NCBI RefSeq assembly: GCF_030150285.1
Contig: NZ_JASLGE010000007.1
Location: 1-33,533 of the forward strand
DNA length: 33,533 nucleotides
Direction: 5' to 3'
From: Pseudomonas sp.
GTDB lineage: Bacteria > Pseudomonadota > Gammaproteobacteria > Pseudomonadales > Pseudomonadaceae
Shown here: one piece after another, positions 1 through 7,863 of the stretch
How positions within the stretch are numbered: the stretch's first letter is position 1
Layout: every line of letters starts with the position of its first letter
Position numbers and translations under genes: made by a program
The notes under the pieces: generated by a model
Database searches by the model: none
Seen by the model: only the letters and a program-made list of their open reading frames with translations
Told to the model about the DNA's origin: nothing

Positions 1-1509
1 GCCCGCCGCGTGCGCGAAATCGGCGTGTACTGCGAACTGCACCCGTTCGACATGGACGATGAAGCGATCCGCGAATTCAACCCGCGCGGCATCATCCTTG
101 CCGGCGGCCCCGAGTCGGTCCACGAAGCCAACAGCCCGCGCGCTCCGCAAGCCGTGTTTGACCTGAATGTGCCTGTGCTGGGTATTTGCTACGGCATGCA
201 GACCATGGCCGAGCAGATGGGCGGCAAGGTAGAAGGTTCCGACCTGCGTGAGTTCGGTTATGCCCGCGTGGACGTTGTCGGCAAGAGCCGCCTGCTCGAC
301 GGCATCGAAGACCACGTTGACGACGACGGCGTGCTGGGCCTGGACGTGTGGATGAGCCACGGTGACAAGGTCACCCAGATGCCTGGCAACTTCAACATTC
401 TGGCCAGCACCCCAAGCTGCCCGATCGCTGGCATGTACGACGACGTCCGCGGCTACTACGGCGTGCAGTTCCACCCTGAAGTGACCCACACCAAGCAAGG
501 GGGTCGCATCCTGTCCCGCTTCGTGCAGGACATCTGCGGCTGTGAAGCCCTGTGGACGGCGTCCAACATCGTCGAAGACGCCATCGCCCAGGTGCGTGCG
601 CAAGTCGGTTCGGCCAACGTCCTGCTGGGCCTGTCCGGCGGCGTTGACAGCTCGGTGGTTGCCGCGCTGCTGCACCGCGCCATCGGCGACCAGTTGACCT
701 GCGTATTCGTCGACAACGGCCTGCTGCGCCTGCACGAAGGTGACCAGGTGATGGCCATGTTCAAAGAGAACATGGGCGTCAAGGTGATCCGCGCCGACGC
801 TGAAAAGCAGTTCCTGGACAACCTGGCCGGCGAAGCCGACCCTGAGAAGAAGCGCAAGATCATCGGCCGCACCTTCATCGACGTGTTCGATGCCGAAGCC
901 AGCAAGCTGGAGAACATCCAGTTCCTCGCCCAGGGCACCATCTACCCGGACGTGATCGAGTCGGCTGGCGCCAAGAGCGGCAAGGCCCACGTGATCAAGT
1001 CGCACCACAACGTCGGTGGCCTGCCGGAGGAAATGAACCTCAAGCTGGTCGAGCCGCTGCGTGAACTGTTCAAGGACGAAGTGCGCAAGATCGGCCTGGA
1101 GCTGGGCCTGCCGTACGACATGGTCTACCGCCACCCGTTCCCGGGCCCGGGCCTGGGCGTGCGCATCCTGGGTGAAGTGAAAAAGGAATACGCCGACCTG
1201 CTGCGTCGTGCCGACCACATCTTCATCGAAGAACTGCGCAAGGCCGACTGGTACCACAAAGTCAGCCAGGCATTCGTCGTGTTCCAGCCGGTTAAATCGG
1301 TGGGTGTTGTAGGCGATGGTCGCCGTTACGCATGGGTAGTGGCCCTGCGTGCCGTAGAAACCATCGACTTCATGACCGCGCGTTGGGCACACCTGCCTTA
1401 CGAACTGCTTGAAACCGTGAGTGGTCGCATCATCAACGAAATCGACGGCATCTCCCGCGTCACCTACGACGTATCGAGCAAGCCACCGGCAACGATTGAG
1501 TGGGAGTGA
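1..1509 (+). CDS. guaA: GMP synthase (glutamine-hydrolysing), 5' end outside window
   Basis: Makes GMP from XMP, ATP and glutamine in the cytoplasm, the last step of guanine nucleotide synthesis. The reading frame is open from base 1, and the first residues (ARRVREIGVYCELHP) match the region about 20-25 residues into GuaA, so the true start lies upstream. The N-terminal class I glutamine amidotransferase domain shows the nucleophile Cys in GICYGMQ and the His/Glu pair in QFHPEVTH. The ATP pyrophosphatase domain follows with the P-loop LGLSGGVDSS. The C-terminal dimerisation domain ends in PPATIEWE, the usual GuaA end. The 502 residues present fit a normal protein of about 525. The 3' end of guaA is a known integration site for genomic islands, but no integrase lies next to it here. 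Confidence 0.98.
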   Translation, partial: ARRVREIGVYCELHPFDMDDEAIREFNPRGIILAGGPESVHEANSPRAPQAVFDLNVPVLGICYGMQTMAEQMGGKVEGSDLREFGYARVDVVGKSRLLDGIEDHVDDDGVLGLDVWMSHGDKVTQMPGNFNILASTPSCPIAGMYDDVRGYYGVQFHPEVTHTKQGGRILSRFVQDICGCEALWTASNIVEDAIAQVRAQVGSANVLLGLSGGVDSSVVAALLHRAIGDQLTCVFVDNGLLRLHEGDQVMAMFKENMGVKVIRADAEKQFLDNLAGEADPEKKRKIIGRTFIDVFDAEASKLENIQFLAQGTIYPDVIESAGAKSGKAHVIKSHHNVGGLPEEMNLKLVEPLRELFKDEVRKIGLELGLPYDMVYRHPFPGPGLGVRILGEVKKEYADLLRRADHIFIEELRKADWYHKVSQAFVVFQPVKSVGVVGDGRRYAWVVALRAVETIDFMTARWAHLPYELLETVSGRIINEIDGISRVTYDVSSKPPATIEWE

Positions 1510-1532
1510 GGCTGGTTCACAACTATCTGATT

Positions 1533-1754
1533 TTATTGTAAAAAATAAGAGTTGATAGTGATGTTTACTACGTCATCAAGGGCGTTGTTAATGGCGCGCG
1601 TTGTGCGTATGTGAGAAAGCTCTATCGATACCATGTCCCGGATAAGGAATGCTGGCATGGTATCGAGAACGCTTAGCATCGCAGATGTCAGCAATAACTG
1701 TTTGCCCATCTCCCCTATGGTGTTGGCGTGTGTTTTGAAGAACTTTACGCGCAA
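1533..1754 (-). other. Possible small ORF or gene remnant downstream of guaA
   Basis: A 73-codon open frame that starts only at TTG, with no convincing ribosome binding site. I do not recognise the product. It lies in the same frame as the lipoprotein gene that ends at 1779, directly after that gene's TAG stop, so it could be a decayed C-terminal extension or a chance frame. The interval is visibly richer in A+T than guaA. It contains an 11-bp inverted repeat, listed separately, which argues that the DNA may be non-coding. I give it little weight as a gene. Confidence 0.2.
1625..1666. repeat. 11-bp perfect inverted repeat
   Basis: TCGATACCATG (1625-1635) and CATGGTATCGA (1656-1666) are exact reverse complements separated by 20 bases. 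The pair lies about 115 bases past the guaA stop in AT-richer DNA. It could be a protein-binding site, a stem-loop in the guaA transcript or an old recombination site. There is no T-run after it, so a simple intrinsic terminator is unlikely. Confidence 0.6.
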
Positions 1755-1778
1755 CCTTAAACCCGCGCAGATTTCCGG

Positions 1779-2324
1779 CTAGAAGTTATCAATCGCGTTG
1801 CACATCGACACCTTCCCTGCTGGCTGCGGTTGGACCATCGCCCACTGCTTGCCGCCCGCCTCCAATTCATCCAGCTGGAACGAACAGTCCGCCGACATGG
1901 TGGCTTGCACCAGGTAGTCCACGCCAGGCCGAGGCACGAAGGTCATGGTCTTGGCACACTGCCGGGAATATTGCAGGCGCCCCAGGTAATGGAACGCGAT
2001 CGGCTTGTTCGCCGGCACCACCAGCTCCGACGAGACCGCACCGGCCCACGAAAAGATCGGTCCGGGAATGCCGAGGTTTTCGCCGTTATGGTCGGGGAAG
2101 CCGGGTTTCGCCGACGCCATCACCCCCGCGCCGGGCACGTTCCAGTCGAGGCAATCACGCTCCGGCACGGCGCGCACCAGGCCGTCGGTGAGCAGGCGGA
2201 TAAGCGCGGTCTCGCCGCCCTGCGGGGGCACATAGCCGGTGGACAGCGAACGCACGTTCGCCACTTGGCCGCAGCCGCCGAGCGATAGCAGCAGCACGGC
2301 GAGGATTACAGGCAACAGTCTCAT
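1779..2324 (-). CDS. Hypothetical lipoprotein, 181 aa
   Basis: The N-terminus is a short basic start (MR), a hydrophobic stretch and a lipobox LGGC, so signal peptidase II processing and lipid attachment at that Cys (residue 18) are expected. The mature part has four further cysteines, near 58, 123, 147 and 174, which suggests disulfides in the periplasm. No enzyme motif is visible and I do not recognise a named family. It is the last of three consecutive minus-strand lipoprotein genes, 24 bases after the stop of the next one upstream. The ribosome binding site before the ATG is weak, so translation could be low or coupled to the gene before it. The membrane location is inferred from the lipobox; its role is unknown. 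Confidence 0.8.
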   Translation of the reverse strand: MRLLPVILAVLLLSLGGCGQVANVRSLSTGYVPPQGGETALIRLLTDGLVRAVPERDCLDWNVPGAGVMASAKPGFPDHNGENLGIPGPIFSWAGAVSSELVVPANKPIAFHYLGRLQYSRQCAKTMTFVPRPGVDYLVQATMSADCSFQLDELEAGGKQWAMVQPQPAGKVSMCNAIDNF

Positions 2325-2348
2325 CAGGAATCGACTCGTAGGGGGACG

Positions 2349-2675
2349 TTAAGGCTGGCGGCAGTTCTGGTTGACCGACAGATGTGGCGCCGGCTCATAG
2401 CTCACGCGCTGCAAACCATCGGCGTCCTGGAACAGGAAGTATTTGACGCGACAGTCCTTGAACATTCCTGAGTAACCCTCCGCCCGGAAGCCTTGGCCAT
2501 CGACCTGTTTGGTCACGGTATTGTTGCGGCTGACCACCGCGAGCACACTCTGATAGCTGTCGCCCATGTTTACCCCAGGCTCGCCGGTGATCGCGGCCGA
2601 GGAGGCGCAACCACCCAGCGCTGTTGCCGCCAGGGCCAATGCGGCACCATACAGTCCGTTGCGTAGATTGTTCAT
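2349..2675 (-). CDS. Hypothetical small lipoprotein, 108 aa
   Basis: A typical lipoprotein signal (MNNLRNGLYGAALALA, then lipobox LGGC) is followed by a mature part of about 85 residues with two further cysteines, in FKDCR and NQNCRQ. The segment after the lipid anchor (GVNMGDSYQSVLAVVSRNN) resembles the small envelope lipoproteins that carry a BamE/SmpA-like fold, in which a short helix pair is followed by a three-stranded sheet, but this is only an impression from spacing. An AAAGGA sequence stands at proper distance from the ATG. It lies 24 bases after the 103-aa lipoprotein gene at 2700-3011 and is probably cotranscribed with it. Function is not known. Confidence 0.8.
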   Translation of the reverse strand: MNNLRNGLYGAALALAATALGGCASSAAITGEPGVNMGDSYQSVLAVVSRNNTVTKQVDGQGFRAEGYSGMFKDCRVKYFLFQDADGLQRVSYEPAPHLSVNQNCRQP

Positions 2676-2699
2676 TCCCTGTGTCCTTTTGATGATGGA

Positions 2700-3011
2700 T
2701 TAACGGCGGCCGTCGCACACCGGCGATTCTCCAATACGACCGAGCTTGCACATGTCCAAGTTATCTTTGCGTTTGTAGCCTGCGTCTTTCATGCAATAGA
2801 AGTTCAGTAACCTCATATCGATTGGCGACCTGTCTCCTGCGCCATCAACATTGGTATATCCGCACGCACGCATCGCAGCAATGATCCCGGTCTGCGATAC
2901 GCCCTCCTTGTACCATTTTGTGTAATCCGGAGCCGGCGGTTGAAAGCCCCTTCCCGTGCAGCCAACCAGTAACACAGCGCAAAAACTCAGCAACAGGCTC
3001 CTCGTGAACAT
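2700..3011 (-). CDS. Small Cys-rich lipoprotein, copy A of a duplicated gene (103 aa)
   Basis: The start is the ATG of MFTRSLLL at 3011, because an AAGGAAG site lies just upstream and the same start, spacing and leader occur in the second copy at 12369-12680. The lipobox LVGC gives a lipidated envelope protein. The mature part has four conserved cysteines, in RACGYTN, FYCMKD, DMCKLG and SPVCDGRR. By hand alignment 79 of 103 residues match copy B, and the DNA upstream of the ATG is also nearly the same. A longer frame opens further upstream but would put the signal sequence inside the protein. The family is unknown to me; an envelope role, or an immunity-type role as for some small lipoproteins beside secreted toxins, is only a guess. 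Confidence 0.85.
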   Translation of the reverse strand: MFTRSLLLSFCAVLLVGCTGRGFQPPAPDYTKWYKEGVSQTGIIAAMRACGYTNVDGAGDRSPIDMRLLNFYCMKDAGYKRKDNLDMCKLGRIGESPVCDGRR

Positions 3012-3178
3012 GGCGTTCTTCCTTATGGGTTTGACTCGGATAAGTGTGAGACGCCGTAGGGTGAGTCGCTCTAGAAGGGCTTGCAAGCGGCCCCGCCATC
3101 CTCATAGCGGTTATGAACTGTTTGATTGCCGTTAGCGCCTTCCATTGAGGCCAGATATTTTGCCAGAAGAACTTTTTG

Positions 3179-4063
3179 TTATGTTATCGGTGGGGTGAGG
3201 TTCGCTCGCAGTACCTCGATAAACTCCAGCACTAGTTGGGATGGCACTTCATGAGTCGGGTGTAACAACGCTATTTCATAGCGAATCGCTGGGCGAAATG
3301 GACGCAGAACCAAGCCACTGGTGAATGGCCGACTCACCACCGGATCAATGATTCCGACCCCCACACCCGCGGCTACAAGTTCGCAGGCGGTGGAGAAGAA
3401 CTCTGTTTCTGCCACGACGTTCCACGTCGCTCCGTACTCCGAGAATGCCGTGGCTAGTTGCTGGTGGATCGGATCGCCCTTGAACAGGGATACGAACGGC
3501 ACGCCACTCAGGTCTGCCGGCGTGATGCTGGGCAACATGGCCAAGGGATGACTGGCTGGCATCATGCACTGGCACTCGTAGGAGAACACTTCCATGTTGG
3601 CTGTCGGATAGTCGAGCGGCAATTCGGCGATGGCAATATCGAACTGCTGGGTGGCCATCAACTCGCGAACCGATTGCGAGTTGCGACTGATGATCTTCAT
3701 CTGTAAACCGGGCCGCTGCCTGGCGAACTCGGCCATGATCCTGGGCAGCAAACTGATCGAAACACTCGCATAGGCGGCTACCGCCAGATGCCCCCGCTTG
3801 CCTAGACGAATTTCCTGAGCATGCCGTGTGGCCTTCTCCACAGCCTCCAGGGCACGGTTGGCCTCGACATAGAACAGACGTGCTTCAGGTGTTGGCTGCA
3901 AGCGCCCGCCCCGGCGCACGAACAGATTGAGGCCGATTTCATGTTCGAGGATGGCAATGGTGCTGCTGATCGCCGGTTGAGAAATACCCAGTAGCTCGGC
4001 AGCGCGGGTCATCGTGCCGTGGAGCATAAGGGTGCGGAAGCATTCGAGCTGACGGATTTGCAT
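3179..4063 (-). CDS. LysR-family transcriptional regulator
   Basis: A 294-residue LysR-type regulator, the usual length for the family. The N-terminal winged helix-turn-helix is plain: MQIRQLECFRTLMLHGTMTR, then AAELLGISQPAISSTIAILE (about residues 18-40). The effector-binding domain follows from about residue 90. The gene is divergent from the DUF1989/ABC transporter/amidase operon beginning at 4181, the classic layout for a LysR protein that activates its neighbour and limits its own synthesis. The 117-base intergenic region holds a T-N11-A-like dyad next to this gene's start. The inducer is probably the compound imported by the transporter or a breakdown product, which I infer from position only. 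Confidence 0.93.
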   Translation of the reverse strand: MQIRQLECFRTLMLHGTMTRAAELLGISQPAISSTIAILEHEIGLNLFVRRGGRLQPTPEARLFYVEANRALEAVEKATRHAQEIRLGKRGHLAVAAYASVSISLLPRIMAEFARQRPGLQMKIISRNSQSVRELMATQQFDIAIAELPLDYPTANMEVFSYECQCMMPASHPLAMLPSITPADLSGVPFVSLFKGDPIHQQLATAFSEYGATWNVVAETEFFSTACELVAAGVGVGIIDPVVSRPFTSGLVLRPFRPAIRYEIALLHPTHEVPSQLVLEFIEVLRANLTPPIT

Positions 4064-4070
4064 GAGATGC

Positions 4071-4089
4071 CTATAGATTTATCTTATAG
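4071..4089. promoter_or_regulatory. Putative LysR-type operator
   Basis: CTATA and TATAG (4071-4075 and 4085-4089) form an interrupted dyad that fits the T-N11-A pattern of LysR boxes. It lies between the divergent lysR gene and the operon starting at 4181, only eight bases from the lysR ATG, so binding there would be expected to repress lysR and perhaps help activate the operon. Confidence 0.4.
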
Positions 4090-4180
4090 TCAGGCAAAGT
4101 TATATTATTGGTTTTCACATGTCACGGTGTGTTCCTCTAGGTATGCGTTGTTCAAGACCAACAACAAAGGAGCACACACC

Positions 4181-4789
4181 GTGACTGACACCCCTTCTTA
4201 CACAGCAGTATCGCGCTTGGCACCACGCCATGGAGTCGCCATAAAGCTGGCCCGCGGCCAAAATATCCGCATCATCAACACCCATGGCCATCAGGTAGTC
4301 GATACGTGGGCCTTCGCCCAGGACGACCTGGCCGAATGCATGTCCATGGAGCACAGCCGCGCCTCGCTGCTGCGTCTGATCCCGCGAGTCGGTGATACCT
4401 TGCTGAGCAACCGCCGCCAGCCGATGCTGACCCTGACCGAAGACACCACGCCGGGCATTCATGACACCCTGATCGCAGCCTGTGACATCCACCGCTATCG
4501 CCAACTGGGCGCGGAGGGTTATCACGACAGTTGCACTGACAACCTGGCCAATGCGCTGGAGGCTATCGGCCTGGCTGCCACCGATACGCCTTGCCCCCTT
4601 AACCTGTTTATGAATGTGCCCGTCGACAATGATGGGCGCCTGGCCTTTGCTCCACCGGTCAGTAAAGCCGGCGACCATGTCAGCCTGCGCGCGGAAATGG
4701 ACCTGATTATTGTGCTTTCCGCCTGCCCGCAGGATATGACGCCGGTCAACGGCATGACGCCAACAGAGTTGCACTACCAGGTTCACTGA
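4181..4789 (+). CDS. DUF1989 / urea carboxylase-associated family protein
   Basis: The start is taken as GTG at 4181 because AAAGGAG stands 8 bases before it and homology-like sequence begins there; the open frame runs further up but lacks a site. The 202-residue product has DUF1989 hallmarks: a strand-rich start with NTHGHQVVDTWAF, then MSMEHSRASL, then GIHDTLIAACD and GYHDSCTDNLANAL, which contain the likely metal-binding Cys and His residues. Relatives include the two subunits of carboxyguanidine deiminase, which act beside urea/guanidine carboxylase. Here only one such gene is present and no carboxylase is seen. It is first in an operon with an amino acid-type ABC importer and an amidase, so an amidine-, ureide- or amino acid-directed hydrolytic step is a reasonable guess. 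Confidence 0.85.
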   Translation: MTDTPSYTAVSRLAPRHGVAIKLARGQNIRIINTHGHQVVDTWAFAQDDLAECMSMEHSRASLLRLIPRVGDTLLSNRRQPMLTLTEDTTPGIHDTLIAACDIHRYRQLGAEGYHDSCTDNLANALEAIGLAATDTPCPLNLFMNVPVDNDGRLAFAPPVSKAGDHVSLRAEMDLIIVLSACPQDMTPVNGMTPTELHYQVH

Positions 4790-4875
4790 GGACCTGGCCA
4801 CTCTCTGCCTTATCCCTTCTGCTTTCTGCCCTCAACCTGAGCTATCACAAAAAACCAAGCCATGAGGCCACTACC

Positions 4876-5727
4876 ATGATCCAGATACATCGCAAACATC
4901 TCGCTATCGCCTTGCTCAGTGCTTGGACTACGTTAAGCGCCTCTTGGGCCAGTGCCGATGATCTGCTCGCGCAGATCCAGGCTAACAAGCTCATCACCAT
5001 TGCCACGGAGGCGCGCTACGCGCCCTTCGAGTTCGTCGAAGCCGGTAAGATTGTCGGCTACGATATCGACCTGATGAACTATGTTCTGGCCGACATGCCC
5101 GACGTAAAACTCAAGCACCTCGACCTGCCATGGCAGGGTGTACTCCCGGGTCTTGATCGTAAGAAGTTCGACTTTGTCGTTAGTGCAGCCACCGTCAACA
5201 AAGCCCGTGCCGAGCAATTCGCCTTCACCATCCCGATTGCCGATGCCACGGTGAAACTGCTCAAACGCCAAGACGACAGCTCCATCCAGTCGCTGGACGA
5301 CCTCAACGGCAAGATCGTTGGCTCGCAGACTGGCTCCGGGCAGATTCTCGCTCTGCAAGCCTTCGATAAGCAGCTCAAGGCAGCAGGAAAACCCGGTCTA
5401 AAGGAACTGCGCCAGTACATCGCCTATGACGAAGCCTATGCCGACCTCGCCGCCGGCCGTCTCGACGGTGTAGCCCAAGCCTTGCCAAACATCGGTCCCC
5501 TGCTCAAAGCACGTCCCGGTATGTTCGCGACCCTGCCTGATCCATTAGGACCAAAAACCTACTTCGCCTGGGTGGGCCGCAAGGATGCCGAAAGCGCCTC
5601 ACTGGTGGAATTCTTCAACAACCGTCTTGTGCGCGCCAACCAGGACGGCACCCTGCAGAAGCTGCAACAGAAGTGGTTCGGTTTCACCATGGACCTGCCG
5701 ACCGAAAGCCCTGAGCCGGAAATCTGA
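4876..5727 (+). CDS. Polar amino acid-type ABC transporter, periplasmic substrate-binding protein
   Basis: A family 3 solute-binding protein of 283 residues. The Sec signal peptide (MIQIHRKHLAIALLSAW..., likely cut after ASA at about residue 27) sends it to the periplasm. The start of the mature domain has the family pattern ITIATEARYAPFEF followed by GYDIDLMNYV. Later come the hinge and ligand-binding segments (VSAATVNKARAEQFAFT, then GSQTGSG). Substrate specificity cannot be read, but the Arg that contacts a ligand carboxylate in this family is probably in KARAEQF. It lies 86 bases after the DUF1989 gene and 9 bases before the first permease gene, so it belongs to one import operon. Confidence 0.93.
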   Translation: MIQIHRKHLAIALLSAWTTLSASWASADDLLAQIQANKLITIATEARYAPFEFVEAGKIVGYDIDLMNYVLADMPDVKLKHLDLPWQGVLPGLDRKKFDFVVSAATVNKARAEQFAFTIPIADATVKLLKRQDDSSIQSLDDLNGKIVGSQTGSGQILALQAFDKQLKAAGKPGLKELRQYIAYDEAYADLAAGRLDGVAQALPNIGPLLKARPGMFATLPDPLGPKTYFAWVGRKDAESASLVEFFNNRLVRANQDGTLQKLQQKWFGFTMDLPTESPEPEI

Positions 5728-5736
5728 GGTCGCCCC

Positions 5737-6393
5737 ATGAACGAGTTTATTGAACGGCTGATGCTTTATATGCCGGCACTCGGGAATGGTCTGCTGGTCA
5801 CCTTGGGCCTGTGCCTGGTGGGCATGCTGCTGGGGTTCACGCTGGGGGTCGCATTGTATCTGTGCGGTTCCTGCCGCTCGCCAGCGTTGATCTGGTTTTC
5901 CCGTGTCTACGTGAGTTTCTTTCGCGGTACACCGCTGTTGGCTCAATTGCTGCTGTGCTTCTACCTGCCAACCAGCTTGGGCATCGACCTCCCGGGTGTA
6001 GTCGCTGCCATTATCGTCCTGTCGCTGAATACTGCGGCTTACCAGTCGCAGATCCTTCGCAGCGGGTTCGAAGCGATCCCCAAGGGCCAACTGGAAGCTG
6101 CCGCCGTATTCGGTCTCAGCCGCTGGCAGACCCTGACCCGGGTGCAGATTCCACAGGTGTTGCAGTTGGCGTCCCCAGCGCTGGTATCGGAACTGATCGA
6201 CGTCATCAAAGCGTCGGCAGTGGTATCGGTCGTAGCCATGACCGATCTCATGCGGGTCAGCCAGCAACTGGTCGCACAAACGTATAGGCCGCTTGAGGTC
6301 TACTTGGTGGCAGCCCTGTTCTATCTGGCGCTGACGAGCGTACTCGCGCTGGCTGGCAGAGCTCTGGAGCAATACTGGCAGAGGCGCGCGTAA
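5737..6393 (+). CDS. Amino acid ABC transporter permease 1 (HisMQ family)
   Basis: An inner-membrane permease of 218 residues with about five hydrophobic segments and the family entry pattern GNGLLVTLGLCLVGMLLG. The characteristic RGTPLLAQLLL segment is present. The cytoplasmic EAA coupling loop reads LEAAAVFGLSRWQTLTRVQIPQ, which contacts the ATPase. Its stop codon overlaps the start of the second permease by one base, showing translational coupling. With its partner it forms the heterodimeric channel for the substrate delivered by the binding protein at 4876-5727. Confidence 0.93.
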   Translation: MNEFIERLMLYMPALGNGLLVTLGLCLVGMLLGFTLGVALYLCGSCRSPALIWFSRVYVSFFRGTPLLAQLLLCFYLPTSLGIDLPGVVAAIIVLSLNTAAYQSQILRSGFEAIPKGQLEAAAVFGLSRWQTLTRVQIPQVLQLASPALVSELIDVIKASAVVSVVAMTDLMRVSQQLVAQTYRPLEVYLVAALFYLALTSVLALAGRALEQYWQRRA

Positions 6394-7040
6394 TGGAAGA
6401 ATTACTGACTTACCTGCCTGACTTCGTGCATGCCCTTTGGGTCACGGTGCAGATCAGTCTGCTCGCCGCCTTGATGGGTGCCATCCTGGGCTTCACCGTC
6501 AATGGGTTGCGCGTGGCTTATGCCCCGCTGATCCATCTGTACCGAGTATATATCTGGCTGATTCGCGGCACGCCGTTTCTGGCACAGCTGATGCTGGTGT
6601 ACTTCGGCTTACCGGCCCTCGGCTTAACCCTGAGCGCGGTGGAGGCGACCATCGTGTCGCTGACCCTCTACAGCTCGGCCTACTTCGCCGAACTGTTGCG
6701 CACGGCATGGAACAGCGTGCCGCGCGGCCATGTTGAGGCGGCGCGTGTGCATGGCATCGGCTCCCGGCAGGTGTTCTGGCATATCCAGACACCACAGGCC
6801 TTGATGTTCTGCCTGCCACTACTGGGTAACCAGGTGATCCTGACCATCAAGGAAAGCGCTGTGGCCTCAATCATCACCGTACCGGAACTGACCCAGACCG
6901 CTGGTGCCATTGTTTCCAATACCTTCTCATATGTCGTGCCTTACGGTTTGCTGGTGATCGCCTACTGGCTGCTCACCCAAACGGTCGGCACCCTGTTCAG
7001 CTTGGCCGCTCAGCGCGCCAATCGCACTTTCAGAGGTTGA
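6393..7040 (+). CDS. Amino acid ABC transporter permease 2 (HisMQ family)
   Basis: The second 215-residue permease of the importer. It repeats the family plan: ALWVTVQISLLAALMGAILG near the start, RGTPFLAQLMLVYFG in the middle, and the EAA loop HVEAARVHGIGSRQVFWHIQ. It is clearly related to, but not a copy of, the preceding permease, as is normal for polar amino acid importers. It overlaps the first permease gene by one base, and its stop at 7038-7040 falls two bases before the ATPase ATG, so the three genes are made as a unit. Confidence 0.93.
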   Translation: MEELLTYLPDFVHALWVTVQISLLAALMGAILGFTVNGLRVAYAPLIHLYRVYIWLIRGTPFLAQLMLVYFGLPALGLTLSAVEATIVSLTLYSSAYFAELLRTAWNSVPRGHVEAARVHGIGSRQVFWHIQTPQALMFCLPLLGNQVILTIKESAVASIITVPELTQTAGAIVSNTFSYVVPYGLLVIAYWLLTQTVGTLFSLAAQRANRTFRG

Positions 7041-7042
7041 AC

Positions 7043-7834
7043 ATGAATCCGTCTCCGATCATCGAACTGCGGGGCCTGGGTAAATCCTACGGCGAACTTC
7101 GGGTCCTCAAGGGAATCGACCTGAACGTGATGCCCGGTGAGATCGTCTCCCTGATCGGCCCGTCCGGGTCGGGCAAGACCACGGCCCTGCGCTGCATGAA
7201 CTTTCTTGAAGCCTATGACGAAGGCGAGGTGCTGATCCACGGGCGCCTGCTTGGCTATAAAAATAGCGGCCGTCGCCTCAAGGACCGCCAGAACGCCGCA
7301 CAACTGGCTGAAGTCCGTCGCCCGCTGGCCATGGTATTCCAGCAGTTTAATCTGTGGCCGCACATGAGCGTTCTGGGTAATGTGATGGCCCCACTGCTAC
7401 TTGGTAAACGCATGACCAAGGCCGAGGCGCAGACATTGGCCGAACAGGCTTTGCAGCGCGTGGGCATGAGCCACAAGCTGGATGCCTATCCGGGTCGACT
7501 TTCCGGCGGCCAGCAGCAGCGCGTCGGCATTGCCCGAGCCCTGGCGATCCAACCCGAACTGCTGCTACTCGACGAGCCGACCTCGGCTCTTGATCCGGAG
7601 TTAGTGGAAGAAGTCCTCCAGGTCATCCAGTCCTTGGCTCAATCCGGCATGACCATGGTGATGGTGACCCACGAAATGAGTTTCGCGCAAAAAATCTCCA
7701 CACAGGTCGTGTTTATGGAAGCGGGTCAGGTTGTAGAACGCGGCGCCCCTGCGCAGTTGTTCACCCAACCGTCGACAGAACGTCTGAATCAATTTCTCAA
7801 ACCCTGGCTCAACCGTGGCACAGCGGCTGCCTGA
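7043..7834 (+). CDS. Amino acid ABC transporter ATP-binding protein
   Basis: The cytoplasmic ATPase of the importer, 263 residues from the ATG at 7043, which has AGAGG six bases upstream; the TTG two codons earlier is less likely. It shows Walker A GPSGSGKTT (residues 39-47), a Q-loop FQQFNLWPHM, the ABC signature LSGGQQQRVGIARAL, Walker B LLLLDEPTSALD, and the switch His in VMVTHEMSFA. An insert of about 15-20 residues between Walker A and the Q-loop (KNSGRRLKDRQNAAQ) is common in the polar amino acid subfamily of GlnQ/HisP type. The gene is 29 bases before the amidase gene, on the same strand. Confidence 0.95.
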   Translation: MNPSPIIELRGLGKSYGELRVLKGIDLNVMPGEIVSLIGPSGSGKTTALRCMNFLEAYDEGEVLIHGRLLGYKNSGRRLKDRQNAAQLAEVRRPLAMVFQQFNLWPHMSVLGNVMAPLLLGKRMTKAEAQTLAEQALQRVGMSHKLDAYPGRLSGGQQQRVGIARALAIQPELLLLDEPTSALDPELVEEVLQVIQSLAQSGMTMVMVTHEMSFAQKISTQVVFMEAGQVVERGAPAQLFTQPSTERLNQFLKPWLNRGTAAA

Positions 7835-7863
7835 CCAAGGTACGCGATGGAGTATGACTCACT

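Noticed and set aside
1480..1520. Second copy of the guaA 3' end as an island attachment site.
   Set aside because: No repeat of the last guaA bases was noticed elsewhere in the window, so an intact guaA island is not supported within these limits.
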